Of a stretch of 34,573 nt of DNA, positions 24,662 through 34,467 are shown one piece after another; within the stretch, counting starts at the first letter, position 1, and each line of letters begins with the position of its first letter. Source of the stretch: CAINVV01 sp964506325. Its GTDB lineage: Bacteria; Bacteroidota; Bacteroidia; Bacteroidales; Prolixibacteraceae. The stretch is from contig CAZDLO010000033.1 in assembly GCA_964506325.1 (NCBI GenBank), forward strand, positions 1 to 34,573, given 5' to 3'. A program made the position numbers and the translations under genes. The notes under the pieces are model-generated. The model ran no database searches and was not told the origin of the DNA. It saw only the letters and a list, made by a program, of their open reading frames with translations.

Positions 24662-25142
24662 GGTGTAATCTTCTGATTCATCAATTTGACTTTGAATTTT
24701 TTTTATTGAGGCGGGAGTATTTATGACCGCCCTTGCCAGAATAGGCGGTACTCAGTTTCGACAGTCAATTCTCAGAATAGTTTAACAATAGAATGGAGAG
24801 ATTGGCGGGAAATGCTGGCAATCAATTTAATTATTGTATACTGCAGTAATAATGGATATTTACCGGAATCACACCAAAGAATCCATGCTTTTCTACGACA
24901 GGACAGAAGGAAAGTATAACAAAGTAGATCATTTTTTATGATAATACTTGTCAATTGGAAATATTATATTCTTTTTTGAATTTCAGGATTGATTGTTTTA
25001 TAAATTTTATCAATTTTGGGCAGACTTAAATTTGTTTGTAATTTGTTTTTCAATTGCCAGATGGATTACCCACATAATCATTTTCGGTTGTTGTGAGAAT
25101 ATTCCTTATGGCTATTTCATCTAACTTAAAAACCCCGGAATA
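24662..25142. other. 481-base intergenic region between the divergent DUF5686 and nagB genes
   Basis: This AT-rich region contains no gene I could support. Short G/C blocks at 24710-24714 (ggcgg), 24726-24731 (accgcc) and 24744-24749 (ggcggt) allow two mutually exclusive small hairpins in the DUF5686 leader region. I saw no exact TAnnTTTG box for nagB. A 60-codon open frame on the minus strand (24954-24772) shows no recognisable protein features. Confidence 0.4.
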
Positions 25143-25976
25143 ATGAGACTAGTTATTCAGCCAGAAGCAAAGAGTGTGGCCATATGGTCGGCCAATTATA
25201 TTGCCCATAAAATTGGGTGTGCAAATCCTACTCCTGAAAATCCTTTTGTTTTAGGACTGCCCACAGGAAGCACGCCGCTTGGAACATACGTTGAGTTAAT
25301 CAATTTATACAAGGAGGGGAAGGTCACTTTTAAGAATGTGATCACATTTAACATGGATGAATATGTTGGAATTGCAAAAACTCATCCGCAGAGTTACTAT
25401 ACTTTCATGTGGGACAATTTTTTCAGTTTTATTGATATCAAGCCTGAAAATGTCAATCTTCTTGATGGTAATGCACCAGACCTGAGAATGGAATGCAACC
25501 GATATGAAGCAAAAATAAAATCTGTTGGAGGGATTGATCTGTTTTTAGGGGGTGTTGGAGCGGATGGCCATATTGCTTTTAATGAACCCGGATCAAGCCT
25601 GACATCAAGAACCCGTGATAAGGCATTGAATACGGATACAAAAATAGTAAACAGCAGGTTCTTCAACAATGATGTGAACCAGGTTCCGGCAAAAGCATTA
25701 ACTGTCGGCGTGGGCACAATCATGGATGCTCAGGAGGTTCTCATACTGGTTACTGGACATAATAAATCCAGGGCACTCCATAAAGCCGTTGAAGGTGCTG
25801 TTAATCATATGTGGACAATCACTGCCCTTCAACTGCATTCGCACAGCATGATCGTCTGTGATGAAGATGCGACCATTGAGCTGAAAGTTGGGACATACAA
25901 GTATTTCAAAGAGATTGAAAGAGAAAATATTGATCCCGGTACTGTTTGGTCCAACAACAAAAACACCTGTTGGTAG
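25143..25976 (+). CDS. nagB: Glucosamine-6-phosphate deaminase
   Basis: This 277-residue enzyme converts glucosamine-6-phosphate to fructose-6-phosphate and ammonia, linking amino-sugar breakdown to glycolysis. Landmarks are LGLPTGSTPLGTYVEL (phosphate site), TFNMDEYVG with the catalytic aspartate, and the GGVGADGHIAFNEPGSS active-site loop holding the Asp-x-His pair and the following Glu. Length is close to the E. coli enzyme (266). It has no amino-sugar partner gene in the window. It converges on arcB, with 60 bases between the ends and no clear hairpin. Confidence 0.95.
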   Translation: MRLVIQPEAKSVAIWSANYIAHKIGCANPTPENPFVLGLPTGSTPLGTYVELINLYKEGKVTFKNVITFNMDEYVGIAKTHPQSYYTFMWDNFFSFIDIKPENVNLLDGNAPDLRMECNRYEAKIKSVGGIDLFLGGVGADGHIAFNEPGSSLTSRTRDKALNTDTKIVNSRFFNNDVNQVPAKALTVGVGTIMDAQEVLILVTGHNKSRALHKAVEGAVNHMWTITALQLHSHSMIVCDEDATIELKVGTYKYFKEIERENIDPGTVWSNNKNTCW

Positions 25977-26036
25977 TTGATTAAAGTAAACCTGCAATAA
26001 TTGATTTGGTAAGGTGCCAATGCCAGGGAAAGAGTC

Positions 26037-27041
26037 TTAACCCTGTCCCAGCGTTGCTACCATAACGGCTTTTATCGTATGCATCCTGTTTTCTGCCTGA
26101 TCAAAAACTATAGAGGCAGTGCTCTCAAATACCTCCTCCGTAACCTCCATGGCATCAATACCAAATTGATTAAATATTTCCTGGGCAGTCTTTGTCTCAA
26201 GGTTATGGTAGGCAGGAAGGCAGTGCAGAAATTTAATTTTTGGATTGCCTGAAAGTTGCATGGTGTTTTTATTTACCTGGTAGGGCAACAGGGTTTCAAT
26301 TCTTTCTTTCCAGACATTGGAAGCTTCGCCCATTGAGACCCAGACATCGGTATACAGGAAATCACAATCCTTAACAGCCTCCGCCACATTGGGAGTAACA
26401 GTTATTCTGGCCCCGGTCTGCTTAGCGATTTTTTGGCATATTTCCTGCAACTCTGGAGAAGGCTGGTATTTAGGAGGAGCTGCTGCCCTAAAATCCATTC
26501 CCATTTTTGCAGCGCCAACCATCAGGGAATTTCCCATGTTATTTCGCGCATCACCCAGGTAGGCAAATTTTATTGCTGACAAAGGCTTCTCGATATGTTC
26601 CTTCATGGTAAGAAAGTCGGCAAGAATCTGGGTTGGGTGAAATTCGTCGGTTAATCCGTTCCATACTGGCACGCCTGCGTATTTTGCCAGAATTTCAACC
26701 AGTTCCTGACCATATCCGCGGTATTGAATGCCATCGTACATCCGCCCAAGAACTCGGGCAGTATCTTTCATAGACTCTTTGTGTCCAATCTGGGAACCGG
26801 TTGGTCCAAGGTAAGTAACATGGGCCCCCTGATCATAGGCAGCAACTTCAAAGGCACACCTTGTGCGGGTGGAGCTTTTCTCAAAGATCAATGCGATGTT
26901 TTTGCCGGTAAGTACAGGTTCTTCTGTTCCGGATTTTTTAGCCCATTTCAGTTCTGCAGCCAGATCCAACAGGAATTCAATTTCTGATGGCTGAAAATCA
27001 AGTAGTTTGAGAAAATGTTTTTGGTAAAGTGGGTTAGCCAT
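26037..27041 (-). CDS. arcB: Ornithine carbamoyltransferase (probably catabolic, ArcB-like)
   Basis: This 334-residue enzyme catalyses transfer of carbamoyl between carbamoyl phosphate and ornithine, making or splitting citrulline. Motifs are SSTRTRCAFEVAA (carbamoyl phosphate site), EFHPTQILADF, DVWVSMGE (ornithine side) and HCLPAYH with the catalytic cysteine. Adjacent arcC-like carbamate kinase, 16 bases upstream on the same strand, points to the catabolic direction, giving ATP from citrulline via carbamoyl phosphate. The sequence also resembles ArgF, and direction cannot be proven. It is second in the operon after the kinase. Confidence 0.88.
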   Translation of the reverse strand: MANPLYQKHFLKLLDFQPSEIEFLLDLAAELKWAKKSGTEEPVLTGKNIALIFEKSSTRTRCAFEVAAYDQGAHVTYLGPTGSQIGHKESMKDTARVLGRMYDGIQYRGYGQELVEILAKYAGVPVWNGLTDEFHPTQILADFLTMKEHIEKPLSAIKFAYLGDARNNMGNSLMVGAAKMGMDFRAAAPPKYQPSPELQEICQKIAKQTGARITVTPNVAEAVKDCDFLYTDVWVSMGEASNVWKERIETLLPYQVNKNTMQLSGNPKIKFLHCLPAYHNLETKTAQEIFNQFGIDAMEVTEEVFESTASIVFDQAENRMHTIKAVMVATLGQG

Positions 27042-27057
27042 ATCCGGGATTATTTAA

Positions 27058-28008
27058 TTAGTAATGCATGGTAATTTTTGATCCGTATGATTTGTCCTCG
27101 AGTTTGGAGGCTTCTGTAATGATGCTTTTATCACCGCCATTTTCAACAAATTTCAAGGCAGCCATTATTTTCGGAGCCATACTTCCCTCAGCAAATGTAC
27201 CCAATTCAAGGTATTTTTTTGTATCAGCAAAGTCAAGAAATTCAAGTTTTTCCTGGGTATTCAGTCCAAAATCCTTATAAATGAATGAGACGTCTGTCAG
27301 AATATAAAACTCATTTGCACCAACTCCGGAAGCCAGCAAAGCGGAAGCCAGATCTTTATCTATTACAGCATCAACTGTTCTGAGATCTTTGTTGTCATCG
27401 TAATAAACCGGGATTCCTCCACCGCCACAGGTTATAACAATATTTCCCTGTTTTGCCAGGGTGCTAATCAGCTCCAGGTTGATGATTTTTTGAGGTGAAG
27501 GTGATGGCACTACCCGTCGCCATCCGGATCCATTTTTTTTACTTTCCCTGAATGTCCATCCCTTTTTCTCTTCCAATGATTTTGCCTCTTCGGAACTGTA
27601 GGTTGCACCTATCCTTTTCGTGGGGTTTTTGAATGCCGGATCCTCCGGGTCTATTTCAACCATGCCTGTGATTGTCAGAATATTTCGTTCAATTTTATAT
27701 TTATTGAGGATATTCCTAAAAATTCGTTCAATCATATATCCAATTCCGCCCTGTGAATCGGCTACGCAAATATCAAGTGGCATGGGTGCAATGCCGTAAA
27801 GCTGCTCACCTGCATCGTTTCTCATTAAAATATTACCTACCTGAGGACCATTGCCATGAGTAATTATCAGATTATATCCCTCTTTCAGCAGAAAGATCAG
27901 GTTTTCCATTGTCTCGGCAGTATGTATTTCCTGTTGTTCTATTGTTCCTTTTTCATTGTCGCGAAGAAGCGCATTCCCCCCCAGAGCAACTACAGCCAGT
28001 TTTTTCAT
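27058..28008 (-). CDS. arcC: Carbamate kinase
   Basis: This 316-residue amino-acid-kinase-fold enzyme makes ATP from carbamoyl phosphate and ADP. It is recognised by VVALGGNALLRDNEKGT at the N-terminus, ITHGNGPQVGNILMRND, GGIGYMIERIFRN, VITCGGGGIPVYYDD and the DKDLASALLASGVGANEFYILTDV nucleotide-binding region. It is first gene of a two-gene operon with the ornithine carbamoyltransferase. Arginine deiminase is not in the window, so the complete arginine deiminase route cannot be claimed; citrulline or another carbamoyl donor may feed it. It starts 16 bases before arcB ends its leader, with no terminator between. Confidence 0.93.
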   Translation of the reverse strand: MKKLAVVALGGNALLRDNEKGTIEQQEIHTAETMENLIFLLKEGYNLIITHGNGPQVGNILMRNDAGEQLYGIAPMPLDICVADSQGGIGYMIERIFRNILNKYKIERNILTITGMVEIDPEDPAFKNPTKRIGATYSSEEAKSLEEKKGWTFRESKKNGSGWRRVVPSPSPQKIINLELISTLAKQGNIVITCGGGGIPVYYDDNKDLRTVDAVIDKDLASALLASGVGANEFYILTDVSFIYKDFGLNTQEKLEFLDFADTKKYLELGTFAEGSMAPKIMAALKFVENGGDKSIITEASKLEDKSYGSKITMHY

Positions 28009-28154
28009 TTTCAGGTAGTCATAATTATTATGGATCTAAGGTAGAGAGTGTTTTCTGAGCAACCTATGATAAAAATTATCCTATTGTCATTTACCAACAT
28101 TGTTTGAGAGAACCAACTGAACAAAATCCAGGTTACTTATTTTCGGTTTTTCTA

Positions 28155-28162
28155 TAATTTTG
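28155..28162 (+). promoter_or_regulatory. -7 box of the ftsK-lolA operon
   Basis: TAATTTTG matches TAnnTTTG and lies 43 bases before the chosen ftsK ATG. A gTTA at 28132-28135, 19 bases upstream, could be an imperfect -33 element. Confidence 0.5.
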
Positions 28163-28205
28163 TTTGGATTTAATCCTAAATTTGACGATTCTAAATAATC
28201 AGTGG

Positions 28206-30626
28206 ATGGCTCAGCAAAAGAGTGATAATCAACAGAAATCAGCGTCAGTTAAGTCCAATGGCGGAAACAGGGGTTCAAAACACAGTAATTGGGAAAAGGT
28301 GCGCGGAGGAGCAGCTCTTCTGCTTTCATTCTTTACAGTGTATTTGTTTATTGCTTTCATTTCTTTTCTCCTACAGGACGGTGCTGATGTAAGTCACCTG
28401 GATGTATCCCTGAAAGAACTGATAACAGATCCCGGGATTAAGATTGAAAATGCAGGGGGAAAATTCGGGGCTGTTCTTGCAAACTGGTTTATTAACAAGG
28501 GTTTTGGGTTTGGTTCTTTCGTTATACTGTATCTTTTTTTAATAGTGGCAATGCGCCTGGCCAAGATAGGGAAAGTATCATTCTCGAGAAATTTCGGATA
28601 CGGCATCTTTTTAATTGCCTGGTTGTCTATTACTTTAGCTTTTGTGCTGGCGTCATTTTATAAAAATTCGCCTATTCTTCCTGGCGGAGCCTATGGATTT
28701 CTCATGTCTCAGCACCTGATAACGGGAATTGGGAAACTGGGAACGTTTTTCCTTTTACTAGGGTCCATGCTTATTGTAGTAATAATTGCTTTTGAAGGAG
28801 CCTGGGGTGCAATACTTGCCATGCTTTCCTACAGGAGGCCAAAGAAGAAGAGTGAACTTGAATTGACAACAGCAGAACTGACAGCTGTTCCGCAACCAAT
28901 AAAACCAACGGAAAGGGATCGCTCTTTTTCAATGGTTGCGGATGATGATGATGTAAAGATTGTGTATGCCGAACCGGATGATGATTCAATTGAACTTGAG
29001 ATGGGGGAGGTCTTTGTTGAAGATGAACCGTATGTTCTTCCTGAAAAAGAGGTTCCTGCTAATGAACAAATTGATAACGGAGGGATGAATGAAAATGAGG
29101 ATCAAGACATAGAGGAGTCAGATTATGACCCGACACTTGATTTGTCCAGGTACATTTTCCCTTCCATTGACCTGCTGGAGGAGCGCTCAACCGGGAACCC
29201 GCAAGTTACAGATGATGAATTAAGAGCCAATAAAAATAAGATTTTACAGACGCTGAAAAATTACAGCATAGAAATTGAGAAAATCAGGGCTACAACCGGA
29301 CCAACTGTAACTCTTTATGAAATAGTCCCGGCACCTGGAGTTAGAATTTCCAAAATAAAAAATCTTGAGGATGATATAGCATTAAGCTTGTCTGCCCTTG
29401 GAATTCGTATCATAGCACCAATGCCTGGTAAAGGAACCGTAGGGATTGAGGTCCCAAACAACAAGCCTGAGGTGGTTTCCATGAGATCACTTATTGCATC
29501 CAAGGTATTTCAGGAGTCAGATTATGAGCTTCCCCTGGCTCTGGGCAAAACCATTTCCAATGAAACCTTTGTGGTAGACCTTACCAAAATGCCGCATATT
29601 CTTGTGGCCGGGGCAACCGGGCAAGGGAAATCTGTGGGATTGAACGCAATCATATCTTCGTTGCTTTTCAAAAAGCATCCATCACAGCTAAAATTTGTTT
29701 TTATAGATCCTAAGAAGGTGGAACTGAACCTCTATGCGGTCATCGAAAAGCACTTCCTTGCAAAGATGGAGGGTATGGATGATTCTATAATTACAGATGT
29801 TCAACAAGTTAAGGACACACTGAATTCCCTGATCATTGAGATGGAACGCAGGTATGACTTACTTAAGGCTGCTCAGACCAGAAATGTGAAGGAATACAAT
29901 GTCAAATTTATTTCCAGGCGACTTAATCCGCTCAAAGGACACAGGTATCTCCCTTACATTGTTGTTGTGGTGGATGAATTCGCCGATCTGATTATGACAG
30001 CAGGTAAAGAGATAGAGCTGCCGATTGCCCGAATAGCCCAGTTGGCCAGAGCTGTTGGAATACATATGATAATTGCTACACAAAGACCGTCTATTAATAT
30101 CATTACGGGTGTTATCAAGGCAAACTTTCCAACACGGATCGCTTTCAAAGTAGCCTCCATGGTTGATTCAAGAACCATTCTTGATACACCAGGTGCCAAC
30201 CAGCTGATTGGCCGAGGTGACATGCTTGTATCAATTGGTAATGTGCTGACACGAATCCAGTGTGCCTTTGTAGATACTCCTGAGGTTGAGGCAATTGCGA
30301 ATTTTATCGGGAAGCAGCCCGGATACCCCAGTGCCTGGGCCCTCCCGGAATATCGAAGCGACAGTTCAGACAATTCAGATGAAATAGATTTGAAGAACAG
30401 GGATGAACTTTTCGATGATGCGGCCCGAATTGTCGTATTGAACCAGACTGGTTCCACTTCCTCTATTCAAAGAAAATTTTCAATAGGCTATAACAGGGCC
30501 GGCAGGATAATGGATCAGCTTGAGGCGGCTGGAATTGTTGGAGTTAATGCAGGAAGTAAAGCCAGAGAGGTACTGATTCAGGATGAGAACAGTTTGGAAC
30601 AGATTTTGCGGAAGTTACCACAATAA
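28206..30626 (+). CDS. ftsK: DNA translocase FtsK/SpoIIIE
   Basis: This 806-residue protein starts at ATG 28206; an in-frame TTG at 28164 would add 14 residues that overlap the promoter. About four membrane helices lie at residues 35-200, then an acidic linker rich in Asp/Glu at about 225-320. The motor follows, with Walker A GATGQGKSVGLN near residue 470, Walker B VVVVDEFADLIM, and the ATQRPSINIITGVIKANFP segment. The C-terminal gamma winged helix at about 740-806 (ARIVVLNQTGSTSSIQRKFSIGYNRAGRIMDQLEAAGIV) reads KOPS-like polar DNA sequences. The protein pumps chromosome DNA at the division septum and activates XerCD recombination at dif. It is in an operon with lolA; a XerD-type gene lies 3 kb downstream. 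Confidence 0.95.
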   Translation: MAQQKSDNQQKSASVKSNGGNRGSKHSNWEKVRGGAALLLSFFTVYLFIAFISFLLQDGADVSHLDVSLKELITDPGIKIENAGGKFGAVLANWFINKGFGFGSFVILYLFLIVAMRLAKIGKVSFSRNFGYGIFLIAWLSITLAFVLASFYKNSPILPGGAYGFLMSQHLITGIGKLGTFFLLLGSMLIVVIIAFEGAWGAILAMLSYRRPKKKSELELTTAELTAVPQPIKPTERDRSFSMVADDDDVKIVYAEPDDDSIELEMGEVFVEDEPYVLPEKEVPANEQIDNGGMNENEDQDIEESDYDPTLDLSRYIFPSIDLLEERSTGNPQVTDDELRANKNKILQTLKNYSIEIEKIRATTGPTVTLYEIVPAPGVRISKIKNLEDDIALSLSALGIRIIAPMPGKGTVGIEVPNNKPEVVSMRSLIASKVFQESDYELPLALGKTISNETFVVDLTKMPHILVAGATGQGKSVGLNAIISSLLFKKHPSQLKFVFIDPKKVELNLYAVIEKHFLAKMEGMDDSIITDVQQVKDTLNSLIIEMERRYDLLKAAQTRNVKEYNVKFISRRLNPLKGHRYLPYIVVVVDEFADLIMTAGKEIELPIARIAQLARAVGIHMIIATQRPSINIITGVIKANFPTRIAFKVASMVDSRTILDTPGANQLIGRGDMLVSIGNVLTRIQCAFVDTPEVEAIANFIGKQPGYPSAWALPEYRSDSSDNSDEIDLKNRDELFDDAARIVVLNQTGSTSSIQRKFSIGYNRAGRIMDQLEAAGIVGVNAGSKAREVLIQDENSLEQILRKLPQ

Positions 30627-30662
30627 TTGATAAGAAGAATAAACGAGAAAATTGAATTTGTT

Positions 30663-31328
30663 ATGAAAAATATATCTATTGGAAGAATTGCAGTTTTTTG
30701 CTTTATGATATTGATGAGCAATGTTCTGTTTGCCCAGCAGGATCAAAAGGCCAAAGAGATTCTGGATAAACTCTCCCAAACAACCAAAAGTTTCAAGACC
30801 ATTCAGATTGATTTTTCATTCACGCTTGAAAACAAAAAAAATAATGTCAGTCAGACCAATGATGGCCAGGTCACCCTTAAAGGTAAGAGTTACAGGTTGC
30901 ATATGCCAGTCTTCAGTATGGAGATATTTTGTGACGGCACAACTAACTGGAGTTATTTGACAGAGGCAAAAGAATGCAGTATTTCAAGTATTGAAGAGGA
31001 CAGTGAAACTTCCCTGAACCCTGCCAATATCTTTACGATCTATGAAAAAGGATTCAATTTCAGCTATGTTGGGGAAGAAAATATTAGTGGCAAGGCAGTT
31101 CAGGTTATTGATCTTTTCCCTGTTGACAAGGCCAAGGATTTCTTAAAAGTCAGGCTTTACGTTGATAAGGTTAAAGCTCAGATAGCCAAGGCCCAGACAT
31201 TCAACAAAGATGGCAACACGTATACCCTTCTGCTGAAGTCTATGAAAACAAACATCGATTTTATGGATGACTACTTTAAATTCGATAAATCGAAATATCC
31301 CGGAGTAGAGATAAATGACATGCGGTAA
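30663..31328 (+). CDS. lolA: LolA-like outer-membrane lipoprotein carrier protein
   Basis: This protein of 221 residues has a signal peptide ending VLFAQ and a LolA fold: QKAKEILDKLSQTTKSFKTIQIDFSF, then strands KNNVSQTNDGQVTLKGKSYRLHMP and SMEIFCDGTTNWSYL. It ferries lipoproteins through the periplasm to the outer membrane. ATG 30663 is the natural start; the reading frame from 30627 has no ATG. It follows ftsK by 36 bases, an arrangement often seen in Bacteroidota, and ends in a good terminator. No LolB is in the window, as expected for this phylum. Confidence 0.88.
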   Translation: MKNISIGRIAVFCFMILMSNVLFAQQDQKAKEILDKLSQTTKSFKTIQIDFSFTLENKKNNVSQTNDGQVTLKGKSYRLHMPVFSMEIFCDGTTNWSYLTEAKECSISSIEEDSETSLNPANIFTIYEKGFNFSYVGEENISGKAVQVIDLFPVDKAKDFLKVRLYVDKVKAQIAKAQTFNKDGNTYTLLLKSMKTNIDFMDDYFKFDKSKYPGVEINDMR

Positions 31329-31340
31329 TGAAGAAATTTG

Positions 31341-31370
31341 GGGGAAATGATTTTTCCCCTTTTTATTTTT
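31341..31370 (+). terminator. Rho-independent terminator of the ftsK-lolA operon
   Basis: ggggaaa (31341-31347) pairs with tttcccc (31353-31359) with a five-base loop, followed by a T-rich tract to 31370. The tract overlaps the stop codon region of the convergent pyruvate kinase gene. Confidence 0.8.
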
Positions 31371-32799
31371 CCTCTTTCACTTTTTTCTGGTGCATCATCT
31401 GAGCAACGGAAGCAATCTCAATAAAAGAAGTACCTCCACCCACGCCAAAGTTACCTCCGACATAAACAACAGTATCCTCCTCTGAAATAAAGTCCCGTTC
31501 AACCAAATCGAGCAGGGAAGTTTCCACCAGCTTGTATTTATTCTTTTTCGCAACAATTTCACTTGCAAACACGCCATATGACAATGCAAGTTCCCTTTTC
31601 ACCCTTCCATTGTGGCATTTTGCATAAACAGGGCGTGGACTTCTGAACGCAGAAATGTACCGCGCAATTTTCCCGGTCAGTGTATCTGTAATTATTGCTG
31701 CAACCTTCAATTCGTTGGCAGACATAACGGCTGCCTCCGCCAGGAAGGCGGAGACTTCATTCTCCAGCCTTGGTACCGGCAAGTCATTTCTCTTGTCTTT
31801 GCTCGATTCGACTTCGAAAGCGACACGTGACATGAGTTGAACTGCTTCAATAGGATACTGTCCATATGCTGTTTCCCCCGAAAGCATAACAGCATCAGTG
31901 CGGTCATAGATTGCAGTGGCAACATCACTGACCTCTGCCCTGGTTGGCCTTGGATTGCTGATCATGGTATGAAGCATCTGAGTGGCAATGATAACAGGTT
32001 TTTTGCGCTCAACACATTTCCTGATTAGCCTCCTCTGAATCGCCGGAATTTTTTCGGCCGGGATTTCGATTCCCAAGTCTCCGCGTGCAACCATTATACC
32101 ATAAGCATAATCCAGGATTTCATCTATTTTTGTGACACCATCCGTATCTTCAATTTTAGCGATAATTTTTATACTGCTATTTTCCTCGTCAAGTATTTGC
32201 TGGACCGCCATTACATCCTCCTTGTTTCTTACGAAGGAATGAGCAATAAAGTCCAGGTCATTCTCCGCGGCCCACCGGATAAACTGACGGTCCTTTTCAG
32301 TCAGGGAAGGCAGATTCAGTGATATTCCCGGGACGTTGATGCTTTTCTTGTTTTTGATAAAACCATCATTTCCCACAAGGGCAGTCAGGTAGTCCTGGTC
32401 TCTGGCAATAATGGTCAGTTCTAATTCGCCATCATCGATCAGGACAGAACTTCCAACGGGGATATCCCTTACAAAATTTACATAATCAACAACCAGTAAT
32501 CCTTCGGCCGACTGCCCGTCGCCACCTCTTATAATAATCTGGTCACCTTTCGTTATTTTTATAGGTTCTGTAATATTTTTTGTCCTGATCTCAGGGCCTT
32601 TCGTGTCAACAAGAATTGCAAGGCTGTCACTGACTGTTCTCACATTATTGATGATTTGCATGGCAGATTCAGTAGTCTGGTGTGCGGTATTGATACGCAC
32701 GACATTCATTCCTGCATCCATCAGTGATTTCAGAAACTCAGGTGAACAATTTTTATCAGAAATTGTGGCAACGATTTTTGTATGCTTGCTTTTCTTCAT
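31363..32799 (-). CDS. pyk: Pyruvate kinase
   Basis: This 478-residue enzyme makes pyruvate and ATP from phosphoenolpyruvate and ADP. The TIM barrel with inserted B domain spans about residues 1-340, with MNVVRINTAHQ, LVDTKGPEIRT, KIEDTDGVTKIDEI, VARGDLGIEIP and AVMLSGETAYGQYPIEAVQ. The C-terminal regulatory-type domain covers about 350-478. It is the standard length for bacterial type enzymes. The aroQ gene is 47 bases upstream on the same strand, so cotranscription is possible. It converges on lolA. Confidence 0.95.
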   Translation of the reverse strand: MKKSKHTKIVATISDKNCSPEFLKSLMDAGMNVVRINTAHQTTESAMQIINNVRTVSDSLAILVDTKGPEIRTKNITEPIKITKGDQIIIRGGDGQSAEGLLVVDYVNFVRDIPVGSSVLIDDGELELTIIARDQDYLTALVGNDGFIKNKKSINVPGISLNLPSLTEKDRQFIRWAAENDLDFIAHSFVRNKEDVMAVQQILDEENSSIKIIAKIEDTDGVTKIDEILDYAYGIMVARGDLGIEIPAEKIPAIQRRLIRKCVERKKPVIIATQMLHTMISNPRPTRAEVSDVATAIYDRTDAVMLSGETAYGQYPIEAVQLMSRVAFEVESSKDKRNDLPVPRLENEVSAFLAEAAVMSANELKVAAIITDTLTGKIARYISAFRSPRPVYAKCHNGRVKRELALSYGVFASEIVAKKNKYKLVETSLLDLVERDFISEEDTVVYVGGNFGVGGGTSFIEIASVAQMMHQKKVKEEK

Positions 32800-32846
32800 A
32801 TTCTTGGTGTTTGTCTTTTGAATTGTTCTTCGGGCAAAAACCTCTT

Positions 32847-33275
32847 TTAATCCAATTCAGGTATTAAGAAGCTTTCAATTCCAAGTCTGTAGGAATCCAG
32901 TCCAAATCCCATAATTGTTCCTTTGCATACCGGACCGATCATTGAATCGTGACGAAAAGATTCGCGGGTCAGGATGTTTGAAATGTGAACCTCGACAACC
33001 GGTGAGGTAATTGCGGCAATGGCATCTCTGATGGCGACAGAAGTATGGGTGTAGGCACCGGCGTTTATGACAATACCATGGGCACTAAATCCGATCTTTT
33101 GAAGGTAAGATACAATTTCTCCTTCGATATTGGACTGAAAATAGCCCAATTCAACCTGGCTGAAGTTGGGCCTGATTTTTTCCAGCCAATCTTCAAATGA
33201 ACTGTCTCCATAAATTCCCTTTTCACGTCTTCCCAATAAATTAAGGTTGGGCCCGTTTACGATGCAAATTTTCAT
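32847..33275 (-). CDS. aroQ: Type II 3-dehydroquinate dehydratase
   Basis: This 142-residue enzyme of the shikimate pathway converts 3-dehydroquinate to 3-dehydroshikimate. Type II features are the N-terminal IVNGPNLNLLGRREKGIYG with the catalytic Arg and Tyr, INAGAYTHTSVAIRDAI, and VEVHISNILTRESFRHDS with the catalytic His. Length fits the small dodecameric class. It is divergent from the XerD-type gene, with 292 bases between; this pairing is common in Bacteroidota. Confidence 0.95.
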   Translation of the reverse strand: MKICIVNGPNLNLLGRREKGIYGDSSFEDWLEKIRPNFSQVELGYFQSNIEGEIVSYLQKIGFSAHGIVINAGAYTHTSVAIRDAIAAITSPVVEVHISNILTRESFRHDSMIGPVCKGTIMGFGLDSYRLGIESFLIPELD

Positions 33276-33567
33276 CTTCGTTAATTTGTTTTAAAGTTGG
33301 AAGGACTCTGACCTCTGCGCAGAAGATTGCCTGATTCAGTCTGACTTTGAATTTTATTTTCTATTATTCCTGTTGGTCAAAAATTTGCTTGAAAGGAATG
33401 ATTATTTTTGACCATGATTTTATTGTTTTTCAAAGATTAAAAACTTACCGAAATTCGGAAAAATAATTGAGTGAGAAGAAATTTTTTTAGAAATAGTGCA
33501 GAATAGCACATTTTGTTAAAATTCTTTGAACAATATCACTTTTTATTTGTTACTCTGAAAAAACATT

Positions 33568-34467
33568 ATGAATTGGGTAGAGACTAAAAAAGGATATGAA
33601 ACATTTTTGAGACTGGAGAAATCGCTTTCTCAAAATTCTGTAAGCGCTTATGTCAATGACATTAATAAGCTGATTATGTTTTTCGAAGTGCATTTTCCGG
33701 GTGTAGCGCCTGATAATGTAAAACTGGCTCAGCTAAGAAAGTTTGTTGAATGGATGAATGAAAAAGGGGTCAGTCCGAGAACACAGGCAAGGACAATTTC
33801 CGGAATTAAATCTTTCTATAAATATCTTCTAATTGAAGAAGTTGTTGAAAATGATCCTACAACCCTGCTTGAATCTCCAAAAATCGGACGCAAGTTACCA
33901 GATGTTCTAAGCCACGAGGAAATCAACAGCTTAATTGAATCCATTGATCTGGCAAAACCTGAAGGTCTAAGGAATAAGGCTATTCTTGAAACGCTTTACA
34001 GTTGTGGGCTGAGGGTATCCGAATTGGTCAACCTACGTTTGTCAAATCTCCATTTTGAGCAGGAGTTTGTGAAAATATCCGGTAAGGGGGAAAAGGAGCG
34101 GCTGGTTCCAATCAGTAAAAGAGCAATTGAGCATATCAAAAAGTATATGACGGGTTACCGGAAAAAATTAAAGATTGAAAAAACAAGTGAGAACATTCTT
34201 TTTCTTAACAGAAGAGGCAGGAAATTGAGTCGTGTCATGATTTTTACAATTATTAAAAATCTGGCAGAGAAGAATAGCATTCAAAAAAATATCAGTCCCC
34301 ATACATTCCGCCATTCGTTTGCATCTGCGTTGGTTCAGGGGGGAGCAGATCTACGGGCAGTGCAGGAGATGTTAGGTCATGAGTCAATTCTTACGACAGA
34401 GATTTATACCCATCTGGATAAGGAATTCCTTAAAGAAACTGTAAATAAATTCCATCCAAGAGCATAG
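33568..34467 (+). CDS. XerD/XerC-type site-specific tyrosine recombinase
   Basis: This 299-residue recombinase has an N-terminal SAM-like core-binding domain (about residues 1-90) and a catalytic domain (about 110-295). The active-site set is complete: R149 in CGLRVSEL, K173 in GKGEKER, H245 and R248 in HTFRH, H271 in LGHES and nucleophile Y280 in IYTHL. It resolves chromosome dimers at dif with a partner and FtsK. It starts at ATG 33568 and is divergent from aroQ. XerC and XerD cannot be told apart with certainty, though position next to aroQ favours XerD. Confidence 0.9.
   Translation: MNWVETKKGYETFLRLEKSLSQNSVSAYVNDINKLIMFFEVHFPGVAPDNVKLAQLRKFVEWMNEKGVSPRTQARTISGIKSFYKYLLIEEVVENDPTTLLESPKIGRKLPDVLSHEEINSLIESIDLAKPEGLRNKAILETLYSCGLRVSELVNLRLSNLHFEQEFVKISGKGEKERLVPISKRAIEHIKKYMTGYRKKLKIEKTSENILFLNRRGRKLSRVMIFTIIKNLAEKNSIQKNISPHTFRHSFASALVQGGADLRAVQEMLGHESILTTEIYTHLDKEFLKETVNKFHPRA

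Noticed and set aside
24710..24749. Riboswitch-like alternating hairpins in the DUF5686 leader
   Set aside because: Stems of only five to six base pairs and no known motif; kept as a note in the intergenic entry.
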